In this document: piece after piece, positions 50,179 through 58,492 of the stretch
Numbering within the stretch: position 1 is the stretch's first letter
Layout: every line of letters begins with the position of its first letter
Assembly (NCBI RefSeq): GCF_024586915.1
Contig: NZ_JANBVS010000001.1
Location: 434,001 to 498,000 of the forward strand
Direction of reading: 5' to 3'
Length of the DNA stretch: 64,000 nt
Source of the DNA: Bradyrhizobium sp. SRS-191
Lineage (GTDB): Bacteria; Pseudomonadota; Alphaproteobacteria; Rhizobiales; Xanthobacteraceae
Program-made: the position numbers and the translations under genes
Notes under the pieces: model-generated
The model's input: only the letters and a program-made list of their open reading frames with translations
The model's database searches: none
Told to the model about the DNA's origin: nothing

Positions 50179-51930
50179 TTAGAGCCGATCCGACATAATT
50201 TCCGACGCCAGCTCCACTATTCGCGTTCTCACACTAGCCTTTCCGTGAAAGGCAAGCCCCGCTTCGGCCAACTTGTCAGCTATCGTACGAGCCGTCTTAC
50301 GCTTACTTTCGGGAGGATAGTTCGAAAACTTTTCCTCTTGGTCAATCACATCTCGAGCTAATTGCATATAACATTCACGGGCTCGCTCTCGCCCGAGAAA
50401 CTTCGCCTCAAACGCAAACTGAACTTGCTCTCTCTGCTCTGCCGACAATTCGTCCGAAACAATCAAATCGATGCCCCAAAGCTCCTTATGAGCAGCCTCG
50501 ATCGTTTTTAACCTGTTAGAAAGCACAGGATCTGAGATGTCAGAAAGTCGAACTAGCTGCCCCTGCCAATCAACTTGGACATCGGCCACTTTCGAATTCA
50601 TCTTTCTCGGAGCCGCGTAGACCAGGACATCACCATGATTTACCCCACCCCAATCGGCGATTTCGTTTTCAATGTCGCGCCGCCGGTCGGCATCTTTCAA
50701 AGCATGAAGAGCATCCTCTTTCAGATTTACATTATCACCCGCCCTTCCAAAGGACTTGTCAGTATATCTGTGCTGGCACTTAAATAGTCTTCTGTGCACC
50801 ACAGCCAAGGCTAGCTTAGAAGCGATTTTTCGACTCTTCTGTTCCTCTGGATCCCCGCCCTTGAGCTTATCGAGATCGATTAATTCACGAAGTAAACTGT
50901 CATCCGAATGCGCGAGAAGCTCTTCTGCGCTCAAGCATCTCAATCGCTTAGCTTCGAGAACAGCGCGACCAATCATCGCACCCACAATCAGCTTTGTTGG
51001 ATGAAAATATATACGCTCTGCAATCATGTAGCGAGCCTCCATAAGGCCGGCTAAATCGGTCATGATATCGCGCCGAGCTCGTCCTGTCTTTGGCTTCCAC
51101 AAGCGAATTACTAATCTTCGGCGACGCTCATTTCGAAGCGAAGCAATTGGTACGTCTGCCACATACATAAATTTCAAGAACCGAAATGATAAATTCAGAT
51201 CGATAGAAGAGAAAAAGCTATCTCTTTTTACATAATCGAGAAGATCTGCACATACTGTATCGCTAACAAGAAAGTATATAATCTCATCGCAAACGACACG
51301 CCCACCCTCACTATGCTGCAACCGATCTCGCCCTCCCCTGACAAATATGTTTTTGAATCGGCTGTAAAACTCGTGACCATGTTCTTCAATGAGAATTTGA
51401 CCAATTTGACTTTTGTCTCCGAGCAACAGTTCAAATCTATCCAGCCCATCTTGATGAGTGCCAGCCTTCTGAAACGCATCATGAGACGGAAAAATCCCGA
51501 GCTCATCCTCTAGAGTGTGCCCAAAGGGAACATGCGTCACGTCATGAAGTAACCCATATAGACGCGCGAGCTTTCTCTGAGTGTCTGTTATCTCGATAAT
51601 GGCTTCTTGGCCGTTCGACACTGGTACTTGAAATACGATTTCCCGAATGGATTGAACCATTTCGTCGACCATTTGAAGTACACCGAGAGAATGGTCAAAC
51701 CTCGTATGGACAGCAGTTGGATAAACCCAAGACGATGGTCCGAGCTGCTTCACTCCTCTCAGCCGTTGAAACTCAGGAGTGTCAATAATCCGCCGTTCTG
51801 CCCGCGTCACTCGGACGTCGCCAGTGACTGCTATTCTAATTGTTTTATCAAACTTGATCGGCTGATACGAGATCGACTGGGTCTGCTCAGGATTAACAAC
51901 TTGGTCGAAAGAAAGCTGAGTGTCACTCAT
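50179..51930 (-). CDS. HD-domain phosphohydrolase (dGTPase/SAMHD1-like)
   Basis: 583 residues. The complete HD metal site can be read: H80 (TRFDHSLG), H129-D130 (GLLHDVTHVPFGH) and D232 (ADLLDYVKRD). This motif spacing fits the COG1078/SAMHD1/dGTPase branch, whose known members hydrolyse dNTPs. The C-terminal ~250 residues are family-specific and of unknown role. ATG 51930 is preceded by GGAGA; the longer frame to 52032 has no signal. A perfect small palindrome overlaps the ribosome-binding region. It is the first gene of a two-gene AT-richer unit with an ImmA/IrrE protease. dNTP depletion by such enzymes is a known antiviral strategy; the role here is inferred. Confidence 0.82.
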   Translation of the reverse strand: MSDTQLSFDQVVNPEQTQSISYQPIKFDKTIRIAVTGDVRVTRAERRIIDTPEFQRLRGVKQLGPSSWVYPTAVHTRFDHSLGVLQMVDEMVQSIREIVFQVPVSNGQEAIIEITDTQRKLARLYGLLHDVTHVPFGHTLEDELGIFPSHDAFQKAGTHQDGLDRFELLLGDKSQIGQILIEEHGHEFYSRFKNIFVRGGRDRLQHSEGGRVVCDEIIYFLVSDTVCADLLDYVKRDSFFSSIDLNLSFRFLKFMYVADVPIASLRNERRRRLVIRLWKPKTGRARRDIMTDLAGLMEARYMIAERIYFHPTKLIVGAMIGRAVLEAKRLRCLSAEELLAHSDDSLLRELIDLDKLKGGDPEEQKSRKIASKLALAVVHRRLFKCQHRYTDKSFGRAGDNVNLKEDALHALKDADRRRDIENEIADWGGVNHGDVLVYAAPRKMNSKVADVQVDWQGQLVRLSDISDPVLSNRLKTIEAAHKELWGIDLIVSDELSAEQREQVQFAFEAKFLGRERARECYMQLARDVIDQEEKFSNYPPESKRKTARTIADKLAEAGLAFHGKASVRTRIVELASEIMSDRL

Positions 51931-51939
51931 TGCAATCTC

Positions 51940-51954
51940 CGATATTCTATATCG
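51940..51954. promoter_or_regulatory. Palindrome at the start of the HD/protease operon
   Basis: CGATAT-TCT-ATATCG, a perfect 6-bp inverted repeat lying 9 bp upstream of the HD start codon and touching its GGAG. A repressor bound here would block expression. No regulator gene is adjacent, but ImmA-type proteases classically act on such repressors. Confidence 0.4.
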
Positions 51955-52083
51955 TTGAATGCAATTTATCTTAAGTTCCACACTTTGCAAATAATGTTGC
52001 TTAGATTCTTCTCCCAGAGAGGGGATATGCAAACGGACTTCCGCTCAGTTGAGCGAAAGCCCCTTTCCTGTGACGGCATGTTA

Positions 52084-52407
52084 TTACCACCGGTAATACC
52101 CGCTCCGCGTGCCGTTGTTGTTGCCCCAGGGGCCGACGTCGCCCTGGGTTGAGCTCGGGGTCGGGTGGTTGGTGCCGTTGTAGCCGGCGCCCCAGCCCGG
52201 GCCGGCGTAGGGGCCTGGTGCGACGGCGACGTAGCCTTCCTCGTAGACCGGGGCCGGCGCCCAGGCGAAGGAGTCGCGGTAGGCATAGGTGCTGGTGGTC
52301 TGGCCGCCATAGCCGTAGCCGCCCGGGCCGTATTCGCCGGCCGTGGCGCCGACCGTGCCCGTCACCACCGTCGCCGCCGCCAGCGCGGCCATCGTGATCA
52401 TGCGCAT
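52084..52407 (-). CDS. Small secreted Gly/Tyr-rich protein, paralogue A
   Basis: 107 residues. The signal peptide is MRMITMAALAAATVVTGTVGATA; the mature part is rich in Gly, Tyr and Pro and ends in a conserved block GTNHPTPSSTQGDVGP / GNNNGTRSGYYRW. The same block ends the neighbouring protein at 52645, so the two form a tandem pair. There is no cysteine. No family is recognised; low-complexity exported proteins of this kind may be part of the envelope or matrix. Confidence 0.75.
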   Translation of the reverse strand: MRMITMAALAAATVVTGTVGATAGEYGPGGYGYGGQTTSTYAYRDSFAWAPAPVYEEGYVAVAPGPYAGPGWGAGYNGTNHPTPSSTQGDVGPWGNNNGTRSGYYRW

Positions 52408-52644
52408 GAACTTGCTCCGTTGTTCCTAATTCAATCGAGGAACAAACGACGGCACCGCAGAGGAGGTTCCGGTGGTCGCTCCAACAATTGTGCGACACAA
52501 CGCGGCGCTCACATTCGTGCGAGGCCGTGATCCGCCGCTCCTCCGTTCAGACGTGAATCCGTTCAGACGCAACAAACCCGCCGCTCGTCTCCGAGCGACG
52601 GGTTTGCTGAACTCACAAAGACGCCCTCAAGGCGGCGATGTTAT

Positions 52645-52947
52645 TTACCACTGGCGATAGATGCCGGTCTGCGTGCCGTTGTTGTTGCCCTGCGGGCCGA
52701 CATCGCCCTGCGTCGAACCGGGGGTCGGATGGTTGGTGCCGTTGAAGCCGCGGCCCCAAGCCGCCGGACCAGGTGCATAGGCCGGAGCCTGCGCGCCGGC
52801 ATAGACCGGCTCGGAATCATAACCCTGCGCCGGTGGCACGAAGGCCATCGAATCGTTGTAGCGCGCATAGCCCTGCGCGGACGCGGCGGCGGTGCCGATG
52901 ACGAGGGTAGCTGCGGCCAGGGCCGCCATCTTGATCGTGCGTTGCAT
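52645..52947 (-). CDS. Small secreted Gly/Ala-rich protein, paralogue B
   Basis: 100 residues: signal peptide MQRTIKMAALAAATLVIGTAAASAQ, a variable Tyr/Pro/Ala-rich middle, and the C-terminal block GTNHPTPGSTQGDVGP / GNNNGTQTGIYRQW shared with the protein at 52084. Only the signal peptide and this block are conserved between the copies, which marks the block as the functional part. AAGGAGAG lies upstream of the start. Function is unknown. Confidence 0.78.
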   Translation of the reverse strand: MQRTIKMAALAAATLVIGTAAASAQGYARYNDSMAFVPPAQGYDSEPVYAGAQAPAYAPGPAAWGRGFNGTNHPTPGSTQGDVGPQGNNNGTQTGIYRQW

Positions 52948-53138
52948 GCGACTCTCCTTGCTTGCGTGCGGGTCAACCGCCGCATTGCGGCACCGTTCCG
53001 CAACGCACCCTCACAATAGCCGTGATGCAATCGTGATCGGCGAAATCGCGCCGGCCCCTTGCCAATCCATGTCGACGGCGCGGCACGTCGTCAGCACCGC
53101 GCCTCCGATTGACATCGCTCAACGCTGCAGCAACCGCG

Positions 53139-54134
53139 TCACGCCGCGACGGCGACCGCGCGCGGCCGCGCCACACCGGTGGTGCTGGTGCCCGGCAGGT
53201 CCGGCCCGGCCGTTCCGTTCACGTGCTGGAAATACACGTTCTGCATCGAATGCATCAGGCCGGCCTCTTCGGTCCATGTCGGCACCGACTGCAGCGTCGC
53301 CGCGAACACATCGGGATTGCTCGGCACGATCTTCGTGTAGCCGAGCTTGGCGGCGACGGGCTCCAGGGCCAAGATCCCGACATAGAGCAGCGTATCCGTG
53401 TCTTCGAGGCTCGGTCCCGGCGACTGATAAGTCGTCTGCAAGGTGGCGAGATCCGCCCAGCCCATCGGCACCGCGTCGTATTTGTTGACGGCGGCGTAGT
53501 AGGTGAAGCTCGCGAAGTTGCTTGCAAACGCGCCGTTCCACATCGTCGGCGATGCGAACGTATGCGGCCACAGCGTGAAGGAAACGGTACCGGCCTTCGG
53601 CAGCTGATCCTGCAGCCAGGCGGTCGCCGCGACGGCGAGCGCACCGCCGAGGCTGTGCCCGGTCACGATCAGATCGAGCGGAGCGGCCTTGGCGAGACTG
53701 CGCAGATAGTCCAGCAGCGAGATGTCGGTCGCCGGATCGGTCAACCCGATGGCGAGCGCCAGCGCACCATTGAGACCCGAGGAGATCTGCGGCTGCGACG
53801 CCGCCGGCAGCGACGGCTGCTGCGGATACAGGAACGGCACCATGAAGAACGCCTCGAGGTCGGCGCCGACATTCTCGAACGCCGCCGAGACCGAACCGTC
53901 GACATCGGTGCCGCGAAACGCCAGCGCGTAGCTGCCGTCGGCGCCTTTCGCGACATAGGCAAGCACGCCGTCGTTCACGGCCGGCCCCCAGCACAGGGAC
54001 CAGGGCCCGTTGGCCGAGCCGGAGGGGATCTTCTGCAGGAATGTGGCGAAGTCGCTGGCCTGAACGACGTCGAGCGCATCGTCGATATAGGCAAAGTAGG
54101 ACAGATAGGCGGCAGCAAATTTGTTGAACGGCAT
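53139..54134 (-). CDS. Class-3 lipase-like alpha/beta hydrolase
   Basis: 331 residues. The nucleophile elbow is VTGHSLGGALA (GxSxG); an oxyanion-region strand LAFRGTDVDGS precedes it, as in fungal-type lipase_3 enzymes. The probable catalytic Asp and His fall in the C-terminal third (NKYDAVPM; MHSMQNVYF). No signal peptide is seen, although a short hydrophobic start (FAAAYLSYFAYID) is present. The start at 54134 has only a weak ribosome-binding site; in-frame ATGs at 54197 and beyond are possible. Lipid or polyester substrate unknown. Single gene, divergent from the HAD phosphatase. Confidence 0.8.
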   Translation of the reverse strand: MPFNKFAAAYLSYFAYIDDALDVVQASDFATFLQKIPSGSANGPWSLCWGPAVNDGVLAYVAKGADGSYALAFRGTDVDGSVSAAFENVGADLEAFFMVPFLYPQQPSLPAASQPQISSGLNGALALAIGLTDPATDISLLDYLRSLAKAAPLDLIVTGHSLGGALAVAATAWLQDQLPKAGTVSFTLWPHTFASPTMWNGAFASNFASFTYYAAVNKYDAVPMGWADLATLQTTYQSPGPSLEDTDTLLYVGILALEPVAAKLGYTKIVPSNPDVFAATLQSVPTWTEEAGLMHSMQNVYFQHVNGTAGPDLPGTSTTGVARPRAVAVAA

Positions 54135-54403
54135 CTGAAATCTCGCTGATGTTGAATGATACAAATAATTCAAATCAAATGGCGCGACGGACTCCATCCG
54201 TCGCACCATCACCATAGGCGATCTCCCGTCAGCGCGCACATCACAAGCTGTTCAACCCTGGATCATCACGACGATCTGAGCGCACGCCGACCGCGGTCAG
54301 CCTGATCCATTGCCGCGGGAGGCCACCGTTGCTAAGTGCGAGACGGTCTGCCGCCTCGCACTGTTGCTGGTCAACGTCTCCTCCCTCTTTGCCCTCCGGT
54401 CCG

Positions 54404-55042
54404 ATGTCCTACTCACTCGTCATCTTCGATCTCGACGGCACTCTGGCCGACAGCTTCCCGTGGTTTCGCCGCAACGTGAATACCGTCGCGGCGCGCTATC
54501 GCTTTCGGCCCGTCGTCGACGAGGATGTCGAGCGCCTGCGCCATGCCTCGACCGCCGAGGTGCTGGATCACCTGGGCGTTTCCCGTTGGAAGCTGCCGCT
54601 GATCGCGCGTCACATTCGCCGCCTCAAGACCGAGCAGGCCGCCAGCATTCCGCTGTTTGCCGGCGTCGAGGCGATGCTGGCGGCGCTGGCCGATGCGGGG
54701 CTGCGGCTGGCGCTGGTGTCATCCGACACCGAGGCCAATGCGCGCCAGAAGCTCGGGGCATCGGCCGCGCTGTTCACCGCCTTCGACTGCTCGGCCGCGC
54801 TGTACGGCAAGGCGCGCAAGTTCAGGCGCGTGGTCAAGCGCACCGGCGTCGCCCCGGCCGAGGTGATCGCCATTGGCGACGAAACGCGCGACATCGAGGC
54901 CGCCCGCGCCGCCGGCATTGCCTTTGGCGCGGTGACCTGGGGCTACGCCGCCGAGAAGGCGCTGCGCGACCGCCAGCCGGATCTGGTGTTCACGCGGATG
55001 GAGGAGATCGTGGAACGTCTGGTGGCGAAGGCCGCCTCGTAG
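54404..55042 (+). CDS. HAD-superfamily phosphatase (phosphoglycolate phosphatase-like)
   Basis: 212 residues. Motif I VIFDLDGTLADSFP carries the nucleophile Asp; motif II is LALVSSD; motif III/IV is GKARKFRRVVKR ... VIAIGDETRDIEAARAAG. The helical cap lies at ~20-85, as in Gph/PGP-type enzymes that dephosphorylate 2-phosphoglycolate or related small molecules. The substrate cannot be told. The stop codon lies in a 12-bp tandem repeat that it shares with the end of the converging gene. Confidence 0.85.
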   Translation: MSYSLVIFDLDGTLADSFPWFRRNVNTVAARYRFRPVVDEDVERLRHASTAEVLDHLGVSRWKLPLIARHIRRLKTEQAASIPLFAGVEAMLAALADAGLRLALVSSDTEANARQKLGASAALFTAFDCSAALYGKARKFRRVVKRTGVAPAEVIAIGDETRDIEAARAAGIAFGAVTWGYAAEKALRDRQPDLVFTRMEEIVERLVAKAAS

Positions 55043-55075
55043 CTCACCTGCTAGCTCACTTGCTAGCTCACCTGC
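55040..55075. repeat. Three tandem 12-bp repeats at two converging stops
   Basis: TAGCTCACCTGC, TAGCTCACTTGC, TAGCTCACCTGC: three units with one difference. The HAD gene stop (TAG, 55040-55042) is in unit 1 and the beta-propeller gene stop (55068-55070, minus strand) is in unit 3. It looks like recent slippage expansion at the gene boundary. Confidence 0.9.
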
Positions 55076-56081
55076 GCAGAAACGCCCCGAACGCGCGCGG
55101 GCCGTCGCCGACCTTGATCTCGGCCGTGACCTTCAGCGCCGCGACGTCGATGACGCTGAGGATGTTGCTCTCCCAATTCGCGACGATGATGCGCTGGCCG
55201 TCGGCGGTGGCCTCGATGCCTTCCGGATAATCGCCGACGGTGATGCGCTTGACAGGCTGAAGGCTGGCCAGGTCGAACACGCTCACCGTGCCGTCATACT
55301 GATCGGTGACGAAGCCCCTGCCCTGCGCCAGCGCGACGGCATAGGGCCGCAGGCCCGTCTTGATGCGGCCGATCTCGCGTGCCTCGGCGAGATCGATCAC
55401 GGAGACATCATTGGAGCCGACATTGGCCGTATAGGCGCGCTTGCCCTCGGCATCGATGGTGACGCCGAACGGCCGGGTGCCGACCTTGATGGTCTTGAGG
55501 CGCTGCCGCGTGGCGGTGTCGATCACCGAGACCATGTCGTCGTCGCGATCCGCCGAGAGCAGCAGCTTGCCGTCCGGCGTCAGCGCAAGACCCGATGGCG
55601 AGGCCCCGACCGCGATGCTGCCCGCCACCGTCCTCGTCTTGGCATCGATGATGCGGATCGCGGCGTTGTACCAATCGGCGACGTAGACCATCGCCCCGTC
55701 GGGCGCCACGGCGATCCCGAGCGGCCCGCCGCCGACCTCGATGCGGCCGACGACTTTTCGTGCAGCGGCGTCGATGACGCTGACCGCTTTGTCGTCCGGG
55801 CTCGCGACATAGGCGAAACGGCCATCCGCCGCGACAGCCACACCGGCCGGCTTGCCGCCGATCGGAATCGTGGCGACCGGCTTGGAGGTCGCGAGATCGA
55901 CGATGGTGAGATCGTCACTGAGCTGGTTGGTGACGAAGGCTTCTTCGGCGTGCGCCGAAGCGATGCAACTGAGAGAGGCGGCGAGCAGGAGCGCTCGGAT
56001 GCCATCAACCAGACGAGCGACGCCGGCGCGACCTGTCCGGCGCCGGCGTCGTTCGGCATGCCGGGAGAGATGTACCTGCAC
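55068..56081 (-). CDS. Exported YVTN-type beta-propeller protein
   Basis: About 337 residues. Seven-bladed propeller of the YncE/YVTN kind: repeated units such as VGGGPLGIAVAPDGAMVYVADW, VGASPSGLALTPDGKLLLS and NVGSNDVSVIDLAE. A hydrophobic export signal (LLLAASLSCIASAHA) precedes EEAFVTNQ. No ATG lies close to it; a GTG at 56081 is the best in-frame start, giving a ~45-residue N-terminus, but the start is uncertain. Such propellers act in the periplasm as binding platforms. The next gene upstream on the same strand (SRPBCC protein) is also exported. Confidence 0.75.
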   Translation of the reverse strand: MQVHLSRHAERRRRRTGRAGVARLVDGIRALLLAASLSCIASAHAEEAFVTNQLSDDLTIVDLATSKPVATIPIGGKPAGVAVAADGRFAYVASPDDKAVSVIDAAARKVVGRIEVGGGPLGIAVAPDGAMVYVADWYNAAIRIIDAKTRTVAGSIAVGASPSGLALTPDGKLLLSADRDDDMVSVIDTATRQRLKTIKVGTRPFGVTIDAEGKRAYTANVGSNDVSVIDLAEAREIGRIKTGLRPYAVALAQGRGFVTDQYDGTVSVFDLASLQPVKRITVGDYPEGIEATADGQRIIVANWESNILSVIDVAALKVTAEIKVGDGPRAFGAFLRR

Positions 56082-56123
56082 AATTGTGCCGGTGACACGA
56101 CCTCCCTCAGAGCGGACGGTGCA

Positions 56124-56170
56124 ACCTCTCCCCGCACTTTGCGGAGAGAGGTCGGATTGCGCAGCAATCC
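56124..56170. repeat. REP-like double hairpin
   Basis: A stem at 56124-56152 (one mismatch) and a second perfect stem GGATTGC-GCA-GCAATCC (56154-56170). It belongs to the palindromic intergenic repeats of this region. Confidence 0.75.
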
Positions 56171-56298
56171 GGGTGAGGGGCATGGCACGCATCTGACCCG
56201 GATCGCCAGTCCATCGGACGAGCAAGCTTACGCCAGGTTGGCCGCAAAAACTCCACGCGAAGAAGCAACACCTCTCGGGCGGCGGCCCCTCACCCCAA

Positions 56299-56327
56299 CC
56301 CTCTCCCCGTGAAGAACGGGGAGAGGG
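56299..56327. repeat. REP-like palindrome
   Basis: CCCTCTCCCCGT (56299-56310), loop GAAGA, exact complement (56316-56327). The flanking CCCCTCACCCCAAC is of a kind I remember as frequent in Bradyrhizobiaceae intergenic DNA. Confidence 0.8.
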
Positions 56328-56380
56328 AGCGCAGCGCGCGCTTGGCGACATCATCGATCACTAGCTCGCAAACCGTTGCA

Positions 56381-56950
56381 CTAGCTCCCGCTCTCCACCT
56401 TCTTCTTCAGCCCTTCCAGTCCGCCCTTGTACAATCCGGTCACCGCATTCACCGCGGCCTCGTCGCTGAGCTCCGGCGGCGGGTCGTTGTTGGGGAAGCC
56501 GCGGTAGAAGGCGCCGGTCCATTCGACCACGCTGCCCTTGCCGTCGGCGCTGGGCGTCACGGCGATGGTCGACGAGTAGTTCGTCACCGGCAGCACCTTC
56601 ACGTCGACGGCAGTGATGCGATACGAATAGCTCATCTTCTCGGCATCGTATTTGTAGAGCTCCTCGTCGACGGTGGCGCCGCCCTTCAGGGTCAGCTTGC
56701 GGGTCGCGCCGATCTCGTTGCCCTTGTCGCCCTCGGTCTTGTCGACGATTCCGAGCCAGCTCATGTCCTGGAAGTTGCCCATGATAGCCCACACCTTGGC
56801 GGGCGCGGCGTTGATCTCGACATGCTCCTGCACCTTGCGCCGGGTGGGACCATGCGCATCCGCAGTGGTCAGGGCCGAAATTGTCAGAGCCGTCGTTGCG
56901 ATCGCGAGCGCCGCCATTGCGGTCAGCGCCTTGCCGAACACCATCCTCAT
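56381..56950 (-). CDS. Exported SRPBCC-family (START-like) protein
   Basis: 189 residues. Signal peptide (MRMVFGKALTAMAALAIATT ... TADAHG), then a helix-grip SRPBCC/polyketide-cyclase-like fold (VQEHVEINAAPAKVWAIMGNF at its start, VVEWTGAFYRG in the last strands, a long C-terminal helix). These proteins bind hydrophobic ligands in a central cavity. GAGGAAACGAG precedes the ATG at 56950. It lies upstream of the exported propeller gene on the same strand, across a repeat-filled 300-bp gap; co-function is possible but not shown. Confidence 0.8.
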   Translation of the reverse strand: MRMVFGKALTAMAALAIATTALTISALTTADAHGPTRRKVQEHVEINAAPAKVWAIMGNFQDMSWLGIVDKTEGDKGNEIGATRKLTLKGGATVDEELYKYDAEKMSYSYRITAVDVKVLPVTNYSSTIAVTPSADGKGSVVEWTGAFYRGFPNNDPPPELSDEAAVNAVTGLYKGGLEGLKKKVESGS

Positions 56951-57054
56951 CTCGTTTCCTCGGTCACTTTCATTGGCCCGCGCATCCGGCACGGGCAGCG
57001 CATCTTTGCACCGCTCCGGATTGTTGCAACAAAAAAGACCGTGTCGTGGCCGCC

Positions 57055-57738
57055 TCAATTCGCGCCGCAACAACGCTTGTATTTCCGGCCGGAACCGCAC
57101 GGACAGGGATCGTTGCGGCCGATCTTGCCGAAAGAGGCGAATGGATTGGGCCGCTCGCCGAATGCAGGCGTCCCGGGCAGAGGCGCCCCGCTCTGCCGAT
57201 GGCGGTAGAGGACGAGAACGGCGTCTCGTGCGAGAGCGGCCATCTTGGCGCTGAGCTTGCCAAGCTCAACCGGATCGCTGTTCTCGTCGAGCGCAATATC
57301 GATCGCCATCAGCAGGCCCAGAGCGGCCCCCGCGACCTCGCCGCCGACCTGCCGATAGGCCATGAACCGATCGTGACGCAGTTCCACTGCCGCCGCAAAG
57401 CCCTCGACCCACAACTCCCAGATGACCTCGCCGTCGTCTTCGACGGGGAAGCGCGGCTGATACAGCTCCGGCGTCTTCGCCAGCGTCCGCGCGATCTCGT
57501 CATGATAGGCCATCACGAGGTCCAGCACCGCGTTGGCGTGATCGATGCTCGCGAATACGGAGCGCTGCCCCTTGCCGAGCCCGAACGCGGCTGAAAACCA
57601 TTCTCCGGGCGGGACATCGTCGGGCAGGATCAGCAGACCCGCGATGAAGCCGTCGAGTTCTCCCAGCACCATCGCCCGGTCGTCGAGCGCAAGCAGCGCC
57701 CGATCGAGCGCGTCATGAGAGTTGGTCTGCTCCGTCAT
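57055..57738 (-). CDS. UPF0149 (YgfB/YecA-like) protein with C-terminal SEC-C zinc motif
   Basis: 227 residues. A helical UPF0149 domain ([21 protein letters not shown] ... AIDIALDEN) is followed by a SEC-C metal-binding motif at the very end ([18 protein letters not shown]), the same as in SecA, which binds zinc and contacts partner proteins. YecA-type proteins have been linked to SecA and ribosomes in E. coli; the exact role here is open. ATG 57738 starts the family region; the longer frame is not supported. Confidence 0.85.
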   Translation of the reverse strand: MTEQTNSHDALDRALLALDDRAMVLGELDGFIAGLLILPDDVPPGEWFSAAFGLGKGQRSVFASIDHANAVLDLVMAYHDEIARTLAKTPELYQPRFPVEDDGEVIWELWVEGFAAAVELRHDRFMAYRQVGGEVAGAALGLLMAIDIALDENSDPVELGKLSAKMAALARDAVLVLYRHRQSGAPLPGTPAFGERPNPFASFGKIGRNDPCPCGSGRKYKRCCGAN

Positions 57739-57959
57739 CTGCACCACGCCTGATTTGCCCGACAGCCAACAGGACGCCGGTCGAGCAGCGGGTTTGACAC
57801 CAAAACGGCGAGGCAGGCAAAAGTTAAATTCGCGCATGGGATCAGCGGCATCACCCCTGTCCAGTCCCGCGGCGGAAAATATTTCCGTTTCGTAATTACA
57901 GAATTTCTGTTTTCCTGTCACCGTCCTGCCCTCACGAGAGGGGCGCGCGCGGTCGTCAC

Positions 57960-58290
57960 GGGCGTTGGGAGCGGGATGCGATGGACGTCACGGGCCCGGT
58001 GCTTTCTGCGCAAGACGACGGGCTGCGGGGCGGACGGCGAAATCGTGTGGTCCTGACCTCCCGATGCTGAGGTCAAATGGGCGCCGATGCGAGAGCATCG
58101 CGCCGATGACGGTGGCCAGAAAGCCCGGTGCACCGAGGAGAGCGCGTATAAGCCGTTAAAACCGTCGCGCAGGGAAGGCCGGATGTTCGGCCAATCCTGT
58201 GGTGACTGCCGCCTGCTTTTTTTCTGCAGGCGGGCCATGGGTGCGGCCTGCACCCGGCCTTCCCTGCGCCCTCTCACTTGAGGAGGGCGG
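57960..58290 (+). repeat. Structured intergenic repeat (possible noncoding RNA)
   Basis: A closing stem of 16 perfect pairs (58167-58182 with 58254-58269) encloses three hairpins: GGCCG-CGGCC (58177-58192, overlapping the closing arm), CCGCCTGC-GCAGGCGG (58209-58233, with a T7 stretch in the loop) and GGGTGC-GCACCC (58239-58255). I recall this arrangement from many Bradyrhizobium intergenic regions; extent and copy number are uncertain. Confidence 0.5.
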
Positions 58291-58390
58291 AACGAATGGC
58301 AAAGCTCGGGTGCGGATGCATCGCGAGAAGGAGGTCACGTGTCTCGCTCGTTTTGCCCCTGCTCGTCTTGTACACTTTGCCGTCTCGCCC

Positions 58391-58431
58391 ACAGCTGTCA
58401 TCGCCCGGCTTGACCGGGCGATGACAGCTGT
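58391..58431. repeat. Perfect 18-bp palindrome
   Basis: Arms 58391-58408 and 58414-58431 are exact complements around CTTGA. It is a REP-type element, between the AAA ATPase gene and the structured repeat; it could also end transcription of the ATPase gene. Confidence 0.85.
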
Positions 58432-58492
58432 TGTTGTCGATGCGGGCGGAGCGAGGCAATTCGAACGAAGCAATCCGGAGCGAGCGTGCTCT

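Larger units (their letters stand above)
57739..58492. other. Long intergenic region with structured repeats
   Basis: 754 bp with no convincing gene. 57830-57910 is AT-richer. 57960-58290 resembles a structured sequence I remember as recurring in Bradyrhizobium genomes; 58391-58431 is a perfect palindrome. Open frames crossing this region are by-products of high GC content. Confidence 0.6.

Noticed and set aside
49257..52083. Direct repeats or a tRNA as borders of the HD/ImmA island
   Set aside because: I compared the two flanks and found no convincing repeat; the insertion model rests only on base composition and gene content.
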